Position numbers and translations under genes: made by a program. 64,000 bases of DNA from Gyromitra esculenta (taxonomy: Eukaryota; Ascomycota; Pezizomycetes; Pezizales; Discinaceae). Shown here piece by piece: positions 20,984 to 32,306 of the stretch. The notes beneath the pieces were generated by a model, which saw nothing but the letters and a program-made list of their open reading frames with translations, had not been told where the DNA came from and searched no databases. Each line of letters begins with the position of its first letter. Positions within the stretch are counted from its first letter, which is position 1. The DNA is taken from the NCBI GenBank assembly GCA_038503075.1, contig JBCAML010000001.1:124001-188000 (forward strand), read 5' to 3'.

Positions 20984-23900
20984 ATGTCTTCGTCATCGTC
21001 CACATTCTCTCCATTCTCTGCGCCTGCCTCAAAGGAAAATACCCCCCTCACTGGCATCGCCTCAACCGGCGGTGGAGGTGGAGGTACCAGTAGTGATTGG
21101 TGAGACCTTCTAAATTTCCTCTGCTTAGTTTGATCTAGTATCCTTTTTTTTCTTTCTCTTCAGCTTTCTTTGATTTTTTTTTTTTGCCTTTATCTGCCCC
21201 TCCTCTTCCTCCTCAGTCTGCTCCTGCATCGAAACGTCATCACTTCCTCCCACTGTCGTGGTGTGCTCTGTCCCCCGTGTGTTCCTGCGTTGCCGACCAC
21301 ATTCCTATTTCTGAACACAACCCTTTTTTTTTTCGTCTGCCCCCCCGCCTTGCAACCAGTACCCTTTGATCCTAGCTTCAAAATTCTTATTCCTCCCATC
21401 TTGGGTCCCCTCCAAACCGTTCGCCACAACCAGATCTCTCCTATCCTAAACACTTTCTACTGCTTTTCATCCCACCTCATAGCCATATCCATCGATCCCT
21501 CTGCTGTCCAAATAATTTTAAATTCATCAATAACAATGCTAACACCCAATGATTCCTCCAGGACTCGTCGTGCAAATGGTACATCCAGCACCTCTAGTTC
21601 TCATCGCCGTCCTTCACTTTCTACCACCCTCACTCACCCCCCTACCTCACAGCACTCCCAGCCACCTTTAACCCCATCCGGTTCGAATGTCTACCATCCA
21701 CCGCATCACTACAATAGGGGTGGCGTGGGGGGTTCGGTCAACACTACCTATAGCAAGGATGACTTGCTGGGTATTTTCAGGCAACAGGACCAAGGCGGCA
21801 GTGGCTTGAGAGATGTCAAAGATCTGATTTTGGGAGAGCTGGGCTCTGGGAATAGTGGTGGCTGGGGCAGAACGGGGGATGAGAGTTCCGGTGGAGCCGA
21901 GGTTTGCTGGGAGAAGGAGGGCGGGTTGAAACCTGTGAGTTTGGAAGAAATGACTGAGGAGGAGCGGGAGGTATATTTTTGTTTTGTTTTCCCTCGCGTT
22001 TTAAAACACCTACAATCGCGAGTGACGTGGTCGTGTTTCATGCAGCTGTGCGAAGGTAGATCTATTCTTGGCATATAAACTGACTTTTTTTGCGACCAGT
22101 TGTTCTCTAACAATGTCAACTCCCCTCACAAAGTCCCTCCGAATCAAAATAATCAAGGGCCGACAAACCATCATGCCAACATCAACAACACACCTCCCCC
22201 AAAACGTTCCAATAGTAATGCTGTTCCCAGTAATAGCAACACCCCTGGCACCACCCGTCCGCAGAACCGCCGTCGTGAAACATCCGATGCAGCTCTAACG
22301 GGTTCGCCGTTCACTTCTACCCCGCCCCAGGTTCCTCGGCGTAGGACCGAGTTACGTGAGGCGGAGGAAACTGGTGGGCGAGACAGGAATACTTTGTTTG
22401 GACGCTGGGGCAGTACCGCCGGTACCACTGGTCAACCTGGAGAGGATGACCACGGCAAGGATAAAGGCGGGGATGAAGGGTCTTCCGGGACAGGAGGTAG
22501 AAATACAGGGTTATTTAGGAGAGGAAGCGCTGCATGGCCTAGTGGCGCAACTAGTGCAAGTGGTTTTGCGAGCAGTGGTGCTTTGAATAGTCCAATGGGT
22601 AACTTCGGTGGTGGTACCTTTGGTGGCACGATGGGTGGATTTTCTTTGCAGAGCACCTCTGGTGCAGCCGACAAAAGCAAATCCGGGGGAGCCGGAGCAA
22701 TTGGACCGAAGGGTTCTTCGACCGCACCACCGAAGGTTGAAAATGTTGAAGAGGAAGATGACAATGATAACCGAGGAGTTTCGCATTCGGTTGGTAATCT
22801 TCGTGACGAAGAGGAACGTGAAAGACCAATGAGTTCCGATACCGACCCTTTCGGAGACGGAGACAGGGACAGAGAAGATCATGGGCAGGAACACCACTCG
22901 CCACATTCGTCCATGGCAGATCCCCACCGGGTGAAAAATTCATCCTCTTTTGGTAACCTGGCGGGTGCATCAATGAACCAGCCAAGAGGCGGTAACAGTA
23001 TTGCCACGCCGACAAAGATAAGAAGTGATCTTGGGTTCTCTGGTCTTGGTGGAAGTCGCGAAGGTTTGGGTGGGCTGGGCGGTATGGGTTCCGGGGGTCT
23101 TCATCAACAGTTACAAAATTTGCAATTGAACCAGCATGGAAATTACCCTCTTCATGGGCGATCTAGACAAGGGAGCCTTGGGGGCATGGTTGGCGGATTG
23201 AACGAAAACGAACCATTGAGCCCGACTGAAACAAATCCATACCAAAGCCCAGCTCCAGAAAAAGCCGACGACGACGACATCAATGAAATGCACGGCGACG
23301 GCGGGCATGGAGGAGGTGTTATAGGTGGCGGGTTTAAAAGAGATGTCGGAGCTCCTGGTAGTGATAGGAGTGGCCGGAGCTCTACCGCAGGCTTAGGTGG
23401 CGTAGGTGGGGGGTTAAGTGGGTTTGGATCTCTAAGCGGAAGTGCATTATGGGGTGGGCAGGTTGGGACACCAGGAGGTCTAGGATCCCCAGCTGCTCCG
23501 AGTTCATTTTTCGGTGCCGGGGTTTTGGGTGATTTGACTAGTCCTGGAGGATCGATGTTGTCAGGTGGCGGGATGGGTGGAATAGGTAATATAGGTAGCG
23601 GCGGCCCGTTCGGATCCGCTAGTCGGGGCAGCAGACTTGCCCAAATGTTTCCTCCAGAGCAGCAACAGCAAACGGAGGATGAACAAGGCGGGTTTGAAAC
23701 AAACGATGGGTTTAGTGACTTGAGATTTGGAGGTTTTGGTAGTAGGAGAGGTTTTTCTGGAACTATGGATAGCCCCATAAGAGAAAGAGGCGATGTATCC
23801 GATCTTTTTGCAGGTTTGCACACCACGAGAAGTCTCGGAAATCTTGGTGCAGCGGCCTCTGGAGATTCAATGTTCTCGAGGGAACGTGAAGATTCATTTA

Positions 23901-26411
23901 CTCTTGGAAATCTGCATCAGGGTCAACCTGGACCAATGGGATCAGGTATCCAACCACCGATGGCACATCAAACACAACAGATTAGACCGCCACCTGGGAC
24001 TGTACCACCGCAACCACAGACTGTTTTGGTTATGCCAGACAAAATTCAGTGGACGTATCGTGATCCTTCTGGCACTATACAGGGGCCATTCTCAGGGCTG
24101 GAAATGCACGACTGGTACAAAGCCGGTTTTTTCACGCAGGATCTTGCAGTTAAGAGAGTTGAGGACCACGATTTCGAACCTCTAGGGCAGCTGGTGCGCA
24201 GAATTGGAAACACCAGAGAGCCATTTTTAGTTCCTCTGCAAGCCCCACCCGGTTCTACTGCTCCCACCACTACTCCTGCAGCTCCAGCTCCAAATGCCTG
24301 GCCTGGGTGGCCTATTGATACCCAACAGCCAGGAACTGTTCAGCCACCATTTGCGGGAAGCTTCCCAAGTTTTGGAACTACGCTTACTGCAGATCAGCAG
24401 AATGCGTTGGAGAGAAGAAAACAGGAAGAGCAATACTTATTAGCGAGGCAGAGAGAGTATCTCGTCCAGCAACAGGTTTTCGTTAAGGCACAGCAAGCAG
24501 TACTGCACCACCAACACTCGCAGCAAAGTCTTCATTCACAACCCAGCTATGGTAGTTTACAAGGAAGCCTGCAGAGTCCTGGGGGATTTGCTACCCCTAC
24601 TGCCAACGCGCCTACAGTTGGTGCTGGTGCACAAAATGCGTTTGAACCTGGGGTTTTGCTACGTCAAGCTGGTGCAGCAGCAGGAGGGGGGGATGCATTT
24701 GGTGTTGGTGGACATGGAATTCCGGGACTATCTGGTCAACAAATGCAACCAGGCAATCAGTTTTTACAGCAACAGGCTCTCTCTCTCCAATTAGAGCAGC
24801 AGCAGAAACAGCTCCTGGAAATGCAACGTCAGCAAATGCAAAGAGTGTATCAGAATCAACACCAACCGGTCGAAAAGCAACACGAACTTGAACAGGCACA
24901 ACAGCAAATCGCGGCCGCCGTTGCACAAGCCCAGCAGCAAATACAAAACCAGGAAATGGAACGAGAGGAGGATCGAATTGCCCTAGAACATCGTGACCAG
25001 GTCCACGATTCGAACGATAAGTCTGCTGATAATGTTTCTGGGTCCCAGGATGTGGATGAATCTCATTGGGAGCCAGAACCAGAACGCAAGCCACCCATGC
25101 CATCTCAAGTCCAATCCGCTGAACAGCCGAAAGTGAACATTCCCAAAGGTCCTTCTACAGCGACTTCGCCAGCCCCGAAACACGCACAACCTGCTGCTCC
25201 TATCTCACCTTGGCAAGAGATTGAACAACCGCTTGTTCAGCCCTTCCCACCTCCACCTGGTTCTTCTCAGCCCGCTTCAGAACTCGCCGTCTCGGCGCCG
25301 CCCATGACCCGTAGCCCTTCTGTTGAAACCCCACATACCAGTACTAGCATCTCCGTCGCGCCGTGGGCAAACAAGGAAAATGAGGTTAAAGGGCCGTCTT
25401 TGAAGGAAATTCAAGAGTTAGAAGCCAAGCAACAACAGGCAAGAGACGCGGCAGAAGCTGAACAAAAACGTCAGATGCTTCTCCAGCAAGTCAACACCCA
25501 GCCACTTCCTCCCGCTCCTGGTTTGCCCTCTACTGCAACATGGGCTACTTCCCCATCTGGCACTCCGTCGAGCGGCCAGGCTTCGGCATGGGCGAAGCCT
25601 CTGGTTAAGGCCAATACGTTACCAGCTGGGGGTGCCAAGAAAACGCTCCAGCAGATTCAGAAGGAAGAGGAGCTTCGCAAAGCGAAGGCCGCTGCTGCCG
25701 CTGCTGCTGCCGCGCAAGTCGTTCAAAGTATTCCTAATCACCCAACTCCCACTGGCGGTAAGCGGTATGCGGACCTTGCTGGTAAGAGCCAGGTCCCACC
25801 ACCGATCAACACTGTTGGAGGTGTTTGGACTACTGTTGGTCCTGGCGGTAAATCCAAAGGTCTTCCTACTAGCCCCATCCCGACTGCGCCAGCACAGACT
25901 TTGAGGACCATGACGAGCACGCCTTCTCTGGCGCTTCCTCCCGCGGCGGCAGTGAAGAAGGCTATGCCAACATCTCCAGCGCCGAAACCAGTAAGCACAA
26001 GTGCAAATGAGGAGTTTATGAAATGGTGTAAGGCGAACTTGAAGGGATTGACCGCTGGGTTGCAAGGTAATTCTCATATTACAATATAAGTTACGTGCTT
26101 TACTAACATTTATATCAGCCGATGAACTCATCCAAACACTTCTCAACTTTCCCTCCGAACCCGAAATTATCGCAGAAACAATCTACACTTGCTCCACAAC
26201 TATGGACGGTCGTCGCTTCGCTGAAGAATTCGTGCGAAGGAAAGCCGCGGCAAACAAGGGTGTCGTCATTGAAGCTGGAACCGCCAACGGGGGCGCAGGT
26301 GGCTGGAACGAGGTTGCTAAGGGGAAGCCACAGACGATGACAAGGGAGGTCAGCCCAGAGACGAATGCTGCATTTAAAGTGGTTGCAGGGAAGAAGAAGG
26401 GAAGAAGGTAG
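20984..26411 (+). CDS. GYF-domain protein, Smy2/GIGYF type
   Basis: Exons 20984-21099, 21562-21970, 22100-26066 and 26119-26411 give 1594 residues. The GYF domain lies at about 822-880: WTYRDPSGTIQGPFSGLEMH then DWYKAGFF, the bulky-aromatic signature that binds PPG-hydrophobic ligands. Before it is a long Gly/Ser-rich disordered region with acidic patches. After it come a Q-rich coiled coil (about 950-1120), a Pro-rich part, an Ala/Lys helix and a conserved C-terminal helical tail from EEFMKWCKANL into exon 4. Yeast Smy2/Syh1 and human GIGYF proteins act in mRNA repression and decay in the cytoplasm; the same role here is inference. The TRRANGT junction after exon 1 and the EEMTEEEREL/FSNNVNSP junction resemble other fungal GYF proteins, supporting the splices. 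Intron 1 is 462 bases, far longer than any other here. Confidence 0.85.
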
Positions 26412-26944
26412 AGCGTTAATGTAGTTTTGTGCCAAGAGAAGGAAAGCGGGGGGGAGTTTGTTTAGGTTGGGAATAAAAAGTTTATGTAGCCTTGTCCGTC
26501 AGGGTATTTATGAGTTTCTAGTGCAGAGAAAGGCAGGGAGGTTGGACTACTGGAAATAGTAAATTGAATTTTTGTTTTGATGCGGATATTTCCCACTTGA
26601 AGGGTTGTGACCAATATTAACTTAATTGTGGCTTAAAACATCGACGCATTCCACCAATCTCGAAGATGGGAAGATCCATGTCATATATGATGCAAAGAGG
26701 TATTATTCCATTGGTGGTTCGGTGGTTCGCAGAACCTCCCTGTAGCTGTTAGGAGCGGTTACACCAACAAGAACCCTAGACCCAGTCTTTGTTGCTCTAG
26801 ACTTTCCATAAACAAAACACTTGCGCCCACGTTTGATCCATACCCAATTAAATTTTAAACTTAATTTAAAAAGACAAAATACAAAAAGGTGGTTCAGACT
26901 CTAGTGAGCCACCTACTAGAGTACTAACCAGGAAATTTTGAAAA

Positions 26945-27015
26945 GGTCTTGCTGGGAGTCGAACCCAGATTACGGGAATCAGAATCCCGGGTGCTAGCCA
27001 TTACACTACAAAACC
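26945..27015 (-). tRNA. tRNA-Gln (anticodon CUG)
   Basis: The minus strand folds into a full cloverleaf of 71 bases. The acceptor GGTTTTG pairs with CAAGACC, and the D stem GTGT with GCAC. The anticodon stem CGGGA/TCCCG carries loop TTCTGAT, hence anticodon CTG reading CAG. The T arm is CTGGG-TTCGACT-CCCAG. There is no intron and no encoded CCA. The Pol III terminator run is just downstream near 26936-26940 (TTTTGAAA-like). Confidence 0.95.
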
Positions 27016-28370
27016 TTGCACAGCGGCACGCCACATTGTCTGATAGACAGTAGTTATTTAGTTTCTCTAAAGATGTGTGTGTGCTAACCACCGAATGCGC
27101 AAGCTATTTTTTCTGTTTTTTCCGTATCTGCGTGCTAGAGGTTTGCGAATGGGGTAGTTGAGTCACGTGGAGTCACTCGCGGATATCAGGCTTGTTGTTT
27201 GGAGTTTAGGGGCGCGTAAACCCAGCATTAACAAAATAGGACTAAAGGCAAACTTGTAGAATCATAAACCGTCTCAGTTAATTTAATGAGGAGTAGTTTA
27301 TTTGGGTTGTTCATGGTCTTGCTTGGAGATAGTTTTGTGCCTTTCGCTAGTGGAGATCGCGAATATTGTTGTTGCTGTGGATCGACGAGTGATGGAATGT
27401 GATGGGGGGCGGTATCGGTCCCGTAGAAGTTTCTATGCTGCTGCTAGTGTCTACCTAGATGGTCGATGGATTTTTCTTTGTGATGAAGAGCAGTTGGAGT
27501 ACAGACGAAGGAGAGCGAGATGTTTCGCGCTGTTTTATGGGTCTCTTGTTTCTCGAGCTTAGAGGAACTTCTGCAATATTCTTTTGGCGTGGAGTAAGTT
27601 AATACGAAGAAACGCTGTCTCTGACTGTTTTTGTTTGGCGATGGTCCCATATCGCTAATCACTAATTGTGTAAGGGCCGAGATGAGATGTTGTGGGTGTG
27701 TTGTTAGCGGTTATTGGTCAGAAACAGCAGGAGGTGGGAGCAGTCCAAGAAGCAGGTGCAGTGTGCCCCACTACCCACCACCCACCTTTCCTTCCGCCCT
27801 CCTCCATCCATCTCCCTTCCATCATCCTTCCATCATCCTTCCATCCATCCATCACCTATTACTAAAGTATTTTAATTCTATCTTACTGCGTTTCATCCCC
27901 CTCTAGGGGTAAATTACCCCTGAGGCTATCTCTGTTCGCCATCAGGGTGGATTTGAAGTCCCCCGTCGAAGTAAAAGTTAGATCTCTTACCATTGTTTTT
28001 CGCTGCAACCAGCAAAAATCCAACTAACATGTTGTATAAAGATAATCAAGTTATCGAGGTCTTTCCCACAGGGCTTGCCTATTCTTCGTTTTTCGATTTT
28101 GTTTGGTATAACCTTTCGATATCACCAACTCCTTCTTTCCTGCTGACTTCGTTGGTGTTTAGGGTGGTACTTTGATCCTAAAAGGGGTTTTTTTCGACCT
28201 TGAGAAACCCTTTAAAGAAAAAGAAAAAGGTAGGATTTGTTTGACCATTCTGATAATTGTTATTTTACACGGATAGTAGCTAAGATATAATTCTTATACC
28301 TAAAAGTCCTAATCGAGAGTATCTCTCTGGCACTGAAAGTCATTAACATCCTATTTAGATAATTTTCGTC
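27016..28370. other. Intergenic with CATC-rich tract
   Basis: No supported gene in about 1350 bases. A pyrimidine-rich CCATCC/CATCATCC tract (about 27801-27855) lies some 500 bases upstream of the 972-residue gene and could belong to its promoter. Confidence 0.4.
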
Positions 28371-31289
28371 ATGTCTCGTCAGATCCCTCCAATGCCAGTA
28401 GAGGAAGATCTCCATATGATGATCTACTCTCAGGGAAACCTAGAGCCAGACAGACCTGAACCTCCTTCTCGTTCTCCAACCCCTGACCTTCCCCCTAACT
28501 TTGTACCCAAGCCTCCAGTGGAGTCTACAAGTTTCCCCGCTGCCAACAATATCGTCTCGCTTCTTACGCGGATGTCTGGAGGTTCTTCTCTTCGCGACCT
28601 CATCATAGTCCCGGCCGCTACCTGGGACCGCAATAATACCATGTGGGAACATAAGATGGCTCAGTTACGTAAAAAGCATCGGAAAGATTGGGCTGAGAAG
28701 GAGGTTGATCTTCGGAGAAAGTATGACGAGCAGTACTCTGATGCACGCTATCGAGAGTTGCTCTTGTCAAAGGAGATGAAGGAGATGGAATTTGCGCAGG
28801 GGGTTTCGGATGGTGTAATTTTTGGGAAAACCTGGAAAGAACACAAAGCCACCAAGGAGGATATGGAGAGAACTTATACCGAACAACTCGAGGAAAAGGA
28901 AAAGGAGATTAAAGAGAACAAGATTGCTATTGAGAAGCTACGTAAAGAGGTAGCAGAGAAGGAAATAGCCATTGAAGCTTTGCAAAGCGCAATTGTGAGG
29001 AAAGCTGACCGGATGTCCGTCGAAGAGCCCCAGCGGCTTGAACAGCCACAACACGCCCAGCAACTTCAACAATTTCAGCAGCTTCAGCAATCCCGACAAC
29101 CTCAAACTCCCCAGTACCAGTTACCACAACTGAGCCCAGGTATGGCAGTTCCTCAGGGCCAAAGCTTTTCATCGACGCAAACTTTCTTTCAGCAGCCTAC
29201 ACAGCCCTCACTTCAGTATTCCCCCCAGCAGCAGCAGCAGCAGCAGCAGCAAAATCAACAATATCAGCAACTACAGCAACAAGAGTCACAAGTAATAGAT
29301 CAGTCTATGGTTCTTGTGAGAGCAGGTCCATTCGGAAATACGCATAACCCTAGTACTTTTGGGCATACCTCGTTCGGTACACCTTCAACCGGAAATCCTT
29401 CCCGAGCATCATCGGCTATTATACCAGCTTTTAGCTCCGTGTCTGGGCCTAACTCAAACTCTTTTCCTCCATCTGAGCAATATAAGCAACACGGTGAACG
29501 TGTCGAAAATTACCAACAAGGCCAGGATGGGCAATATCGTGGTAACCCTCGAAATTCTCAAGGGAGTGATAGGTACTGGGAATCAGAAAAGAGTGTCCAT
29601 GGTGATAACCCTAACGGGAGTGGAAGGGGTTCCGAGAGACGTTCTGGGAATCAATCAGATAATCGTCCTGCTAGTATTTCTATGTTTAATCTAGACGTCC
29701 GCCCAGATATAATTCGTCTGGAGCCTCGTCATGAGAATTATTCCAATAATCGAGAAGACCACCTTAACCTTAGTTCTGAATATAACAACTCCTCAGGTCT
29801 TGCGAGGGAAGATACGACTGACAAGCACATCCCCTCCTACCTCGCTCAGAGACAAACATCAGTTACTCCATGGGCAGATTCATTCCTTACACCACAAAAC
29901 AGAAGCATAGCAACAAAGGAACCCAATACTGAGGTGGCGATATCCCGTCAATCTTATCCTGTCGGCACGACGCCTCGCCCAACTTCAGGATTTCCAGGAC
30001 CATTCGGCCCACAAGGCCGAATAGTTGCATCTTCGGGGTCACCACTCCCTTCATCCGAATCTGCAAGAAATTTGGCTTCGAGACCTGTAATTAGCACCCA
30101 TAGCTCAGGGGAGCATTCAGGTGAGGCTATCAATAAAGCCACCCTGTTTCGCACCGATGCTCAAGGAAATCACCCTGATGCAATCGCGAAGGAAGTGACC
30201 TGGGTCGCTGGACCTGGTCATGGCATTCTGAAGGGTCCTGAGATTCGTAAATCGTCTGGCTTACGTACTGTGAGGTTTGGGAAGAATCAAAAGCGACCGC
30301 ATTCTGTCTCGCCCCCAAATCGTCGTGTCATCCCAAGAGCTGGGAAATCTCAACATGAGGGTAAATCCGTTCAACAATTACATTCGTCTGAGAACGAAGT
30401 TGATCAACAACCACATCTCCTAACTTCTACTACCCAATTACTAGGAACCAGTAAAAGGAAAAAAGGGACAAGTTTTCCCAGGGACCCTCCAAAAACGACC
30501 ATGACTGAAGAAGATGTAGGTAAGGAGATCGACGAAATCGGGGAAGAATACAGGAAACCAAACCCTGCGCCTGAAAATAAGGAGGCGGATGACTTGATTC
30601 CCGAGGTCGATCTCACAAAATACGCAAACGGTGTCGCTAAGGATCTCATGAGAAAGTCACGCAAAAATAAGAGAGTTGTTTGCATCTCCCTAAAGAAAGG
30701 AGTGTCATGGTCTGGACCCATGTACATTATGAACAAAATCCGCGGGGGAGCTCTGGAAGTTGTCCATGTTTACGATAAAGAACACGAGGTGTTTGTTTCC
30801 TTTGTCAAACCGAGCGCAGCTCAAAAGTTCTACGACTTTTTTAATCAAAATCCAGATGCAAAAGAGGCCTTTATTCGTTTCAAGATGCATGTTAAATGGG
30901 TGACCGACTCAATCACTGAAATTAATCCAGACCTTGCCTTCTCAATTGCATCCGGGGCGACACGGTGCATCACTGTTTTCCAGATCCGCAACGACAGTTC
31001 TATCGAGGATGTGCATGTGGATTTCAGCCCCAAAAAGGGACCCTTTGAAGTTCTGAGCGTCCGTTTCGGTATGGAGGAACGCAGGAGGAGGGAAAGCAAT
31101 ATGATGACCAAGTTTGCAATCATCGAATTCAATTCCATTCAACTTGCTCTGGATATGAAATGGAAGGTTGAGGAAAACGAATTAGCTGGTTATCTGAATT
31201 GCGATGTCAAGTTTTCCGACGATCCTTGCGAGAAGAAGGATGGCAAGCCTTGGCCCATGGATAGCATGCGGACTTGGCCTAGAGAGTAG
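28371..31289 (+). CDS. Coiled-coil, Q-rich protein with two RRM-like segments, hypothetical
   Basis: An intronless frame of 972 residues. After a Pro-rich start (1-80), residues about 95-220 are a strongly charged coiled coil rich in Glu/Lys. A Gln-rich stretch (about 225-310) includes a pure CAG run, then a long Ser/Asn/Gly-rich disordered middle (310-740). The C-terminal 210 residues are folded and look like two RRM-type units. One starts at RVVCISLKKGV (about 767) with EVFVSFVKPSAAQKFYDFF. The second starts at CITVFQIRND (about 865) and has KFAIIEFNSIQLALDM as an RNP1-like strand and helix. Such a build suggests an RNA-binding, condensate-forming protein, but that is inference. I do not recognise a named family; a coiled-coil scaffold is the alternative. 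Confidence 0.7.
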   Translation: MSRQIPPMPVEEDLHMMIYSQGNLEPDRPEPPSRSPTPDLPPNFVPKPPVESTSFPAANNIVSLLTRMSGGSSLRDLIIVPAATWDRNNTMWEHKMAQLRKKHRKDWAEKEVDLRRKYDEQYSDARYRELLLSKEMKEMEFAQGVSDGVIFGKTWKEHKATKEDMERTYTEQLEEKEKEIKENKIAIEKLRKEVAEKEIAIEALQSAIVRKADRMSVEEPQRLEQPQHAQQLQQFQQLQQSRQPQTPQYQLPQLSPGMAVPQGQSFSSTQTFFQQPTQPSLQYSPQQQQQQQQQNQQYQQLQQQESQVIDQSMVLVRAGPFGNTHNPSTFGHTSFGTPSTGNPSRASSAIIPAFSSVSGPNSNSFPPSEQYKQHGERVENYQQGQDGQYRGNPRNSQGSDRYWESEKSVHGDNPNGSGRGSERRSGNQSDNRPASISMFNLDVRPDIIRLEPRHENYSNNREDHLNLSSEYNNSSGLAREDTTDKHIPSYLAQRQTSVTPWADSFLTPQNRSIATKEPNTEVAISRQSYPVGTTPRPTSGFPGPFGPQGRIVASSGSPLPSSESARNLASRPVISTHSSGEHSGEAINKATLFRTDAQGNHPDAIAKEVTWVAGPGHGILKGPEIRKSSGLRTVRFGKNQKRPHSVSPPNRRVIPRAGKSQHEGKSVQQLHSSENEVDQQPHLLTSTTQLLGTSKRKKGTSFPRDPPKTTMTEEDVGKEIDEIGEEYRKPNPAPENKEADDLIPEVDLTKYANGVAKDLMRKSRKNKRVVCISLKKGVSWSGPMYIMNKIRGGALEVVHVYDKEHEVFVSFVKPSAAQKFYDFFNQNPDAKEAFIRFKMHVKWVTDSITEINPDLAFSIASGATRCITVFQIRNDSSIEDVHVDFSPKKGPFEVLSVRFGMEERRRRESNMMTKFAIIEFNSIQLALDMKWKVEENELAGYLNCDVKFSDDPCEKKDGKPWPMDSMRTWPRE
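29226..29249 (+). repeat. (CAG)8 run encoding polyglutamine
   Basis: Eight perfect CAG codons followed by CAA-containing Gln codons inside the Q-rich region of the 972-residue protein. Pure CAG runs are prone to length change. Confidence 0.9.
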
Positions 31290-32306
31290 CCCCGGAGGTG
31301 TACTCTAGGGGACACCGGCAGTGGCAGTGTATAGCGGCAAGTGTGTTGGGAAGCTGTATCGGCGTACAACGTAAGGTGAGGTAAAAGGTCAATGGATCAA
31401 ATAAATTTGGGAGAATTTGTCATTTTGGATCCAAATACTTTCTTTTTCTTTCTCTTTCGCCCAAATATCACGTATCTTTCAGATAGTTTCTAGTCATCCC
31501 GAGATACTCTGAAAAGATAGAATTCCGGGACAAAATTGACAAGTCTTCTATTACACAGTTTTTCTTTCAACTGCAAGAGTTGCCTGATGACCATTGATGT
31601 CTCAATTAGGTTATTTATTTATTAATTCCTTCGGCACATTGTCTCAAGCAGGTAACTATGCTTAAAAAAACCAGTACACGTGAGAAGTATTACCTCTAGC
31701 TATTTAGTTGTCGTATTCTTTAAAGTAGATACCCAAGTAAGCTAAATCAAAGTCGAAATACGTAAGAATTTGCCATGCATTATTAGGTGAGAGAGGTACT
31801 CATATGTTTTCTTTGGGCGAACTTAGTCCATACGATTATATATATGATCGACGCTGATATTGGTCATCGTGCGTTGAGGGGCGACGGCTCACAAGACACC
31901 ATGCGCCTAGGTGCTGCACGGAGCTGCTGGAATATTAGGCACGAAGAAGATTGATTATTCCTCTTGCCTGTATACTCCAGCGGCTAACAGCACACCCCTG
32001 TCTATACACTTGAAAGTACCTTTCTAGAGCCTTCCGGGTACCTACGTACTCAAGCCTATGCTCCTACTAGTCTCCATCCTCGAGCCCTCTCCAAAGTTAC
32101 CCCCGGGGGTTTCTCATATTTGGAAGCCATTTCCAATAGGAACTATATAAATAAATAAATTTCAGCTACAAGAAGGCACTTAGTTTTCCAAAATGGTAGG
32201 ATGAACGTGGCATAGATCATATTGCTATTTTGAGTAGTATCTTGCAAGTTGTTAGGAGAATTACACTCAAAAAGATCACTGGATGACTCCGCTTGGTGGC
32301 CACGTC
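31290..32306. other. AT-rich spacer containing a repeat relic
   Basis: No gene between the convergent 3' ends of the 972-residue gene and the flavin monooxygenase gene. It contains the dispersed repeat copy B at 31940-32140. Confidence 0.5.
31940..32140 (+). repeat. Dispersed repeat, copy B (partner at 4436-4640)
   Basis: GCACACCCCTGTCTATACA, then TTGAAAGTACC, CAAGCCTATG and TTGGAAGCCATTTCCAAT, in the same order and spacing as copy A. This copy keeps more C and G at the variable sites, so copy A looks more heavily mutated by C-to-T and G-to-A changes. Confidence 0.6.

Noticed and set aside
21170..21535. Open frame running from inside GYF intron 1 into exon 2
   Set aside because: Low-complexity pyrimidine-rich translation; better explained as intron, with only the ATG at 21536 worth noting.
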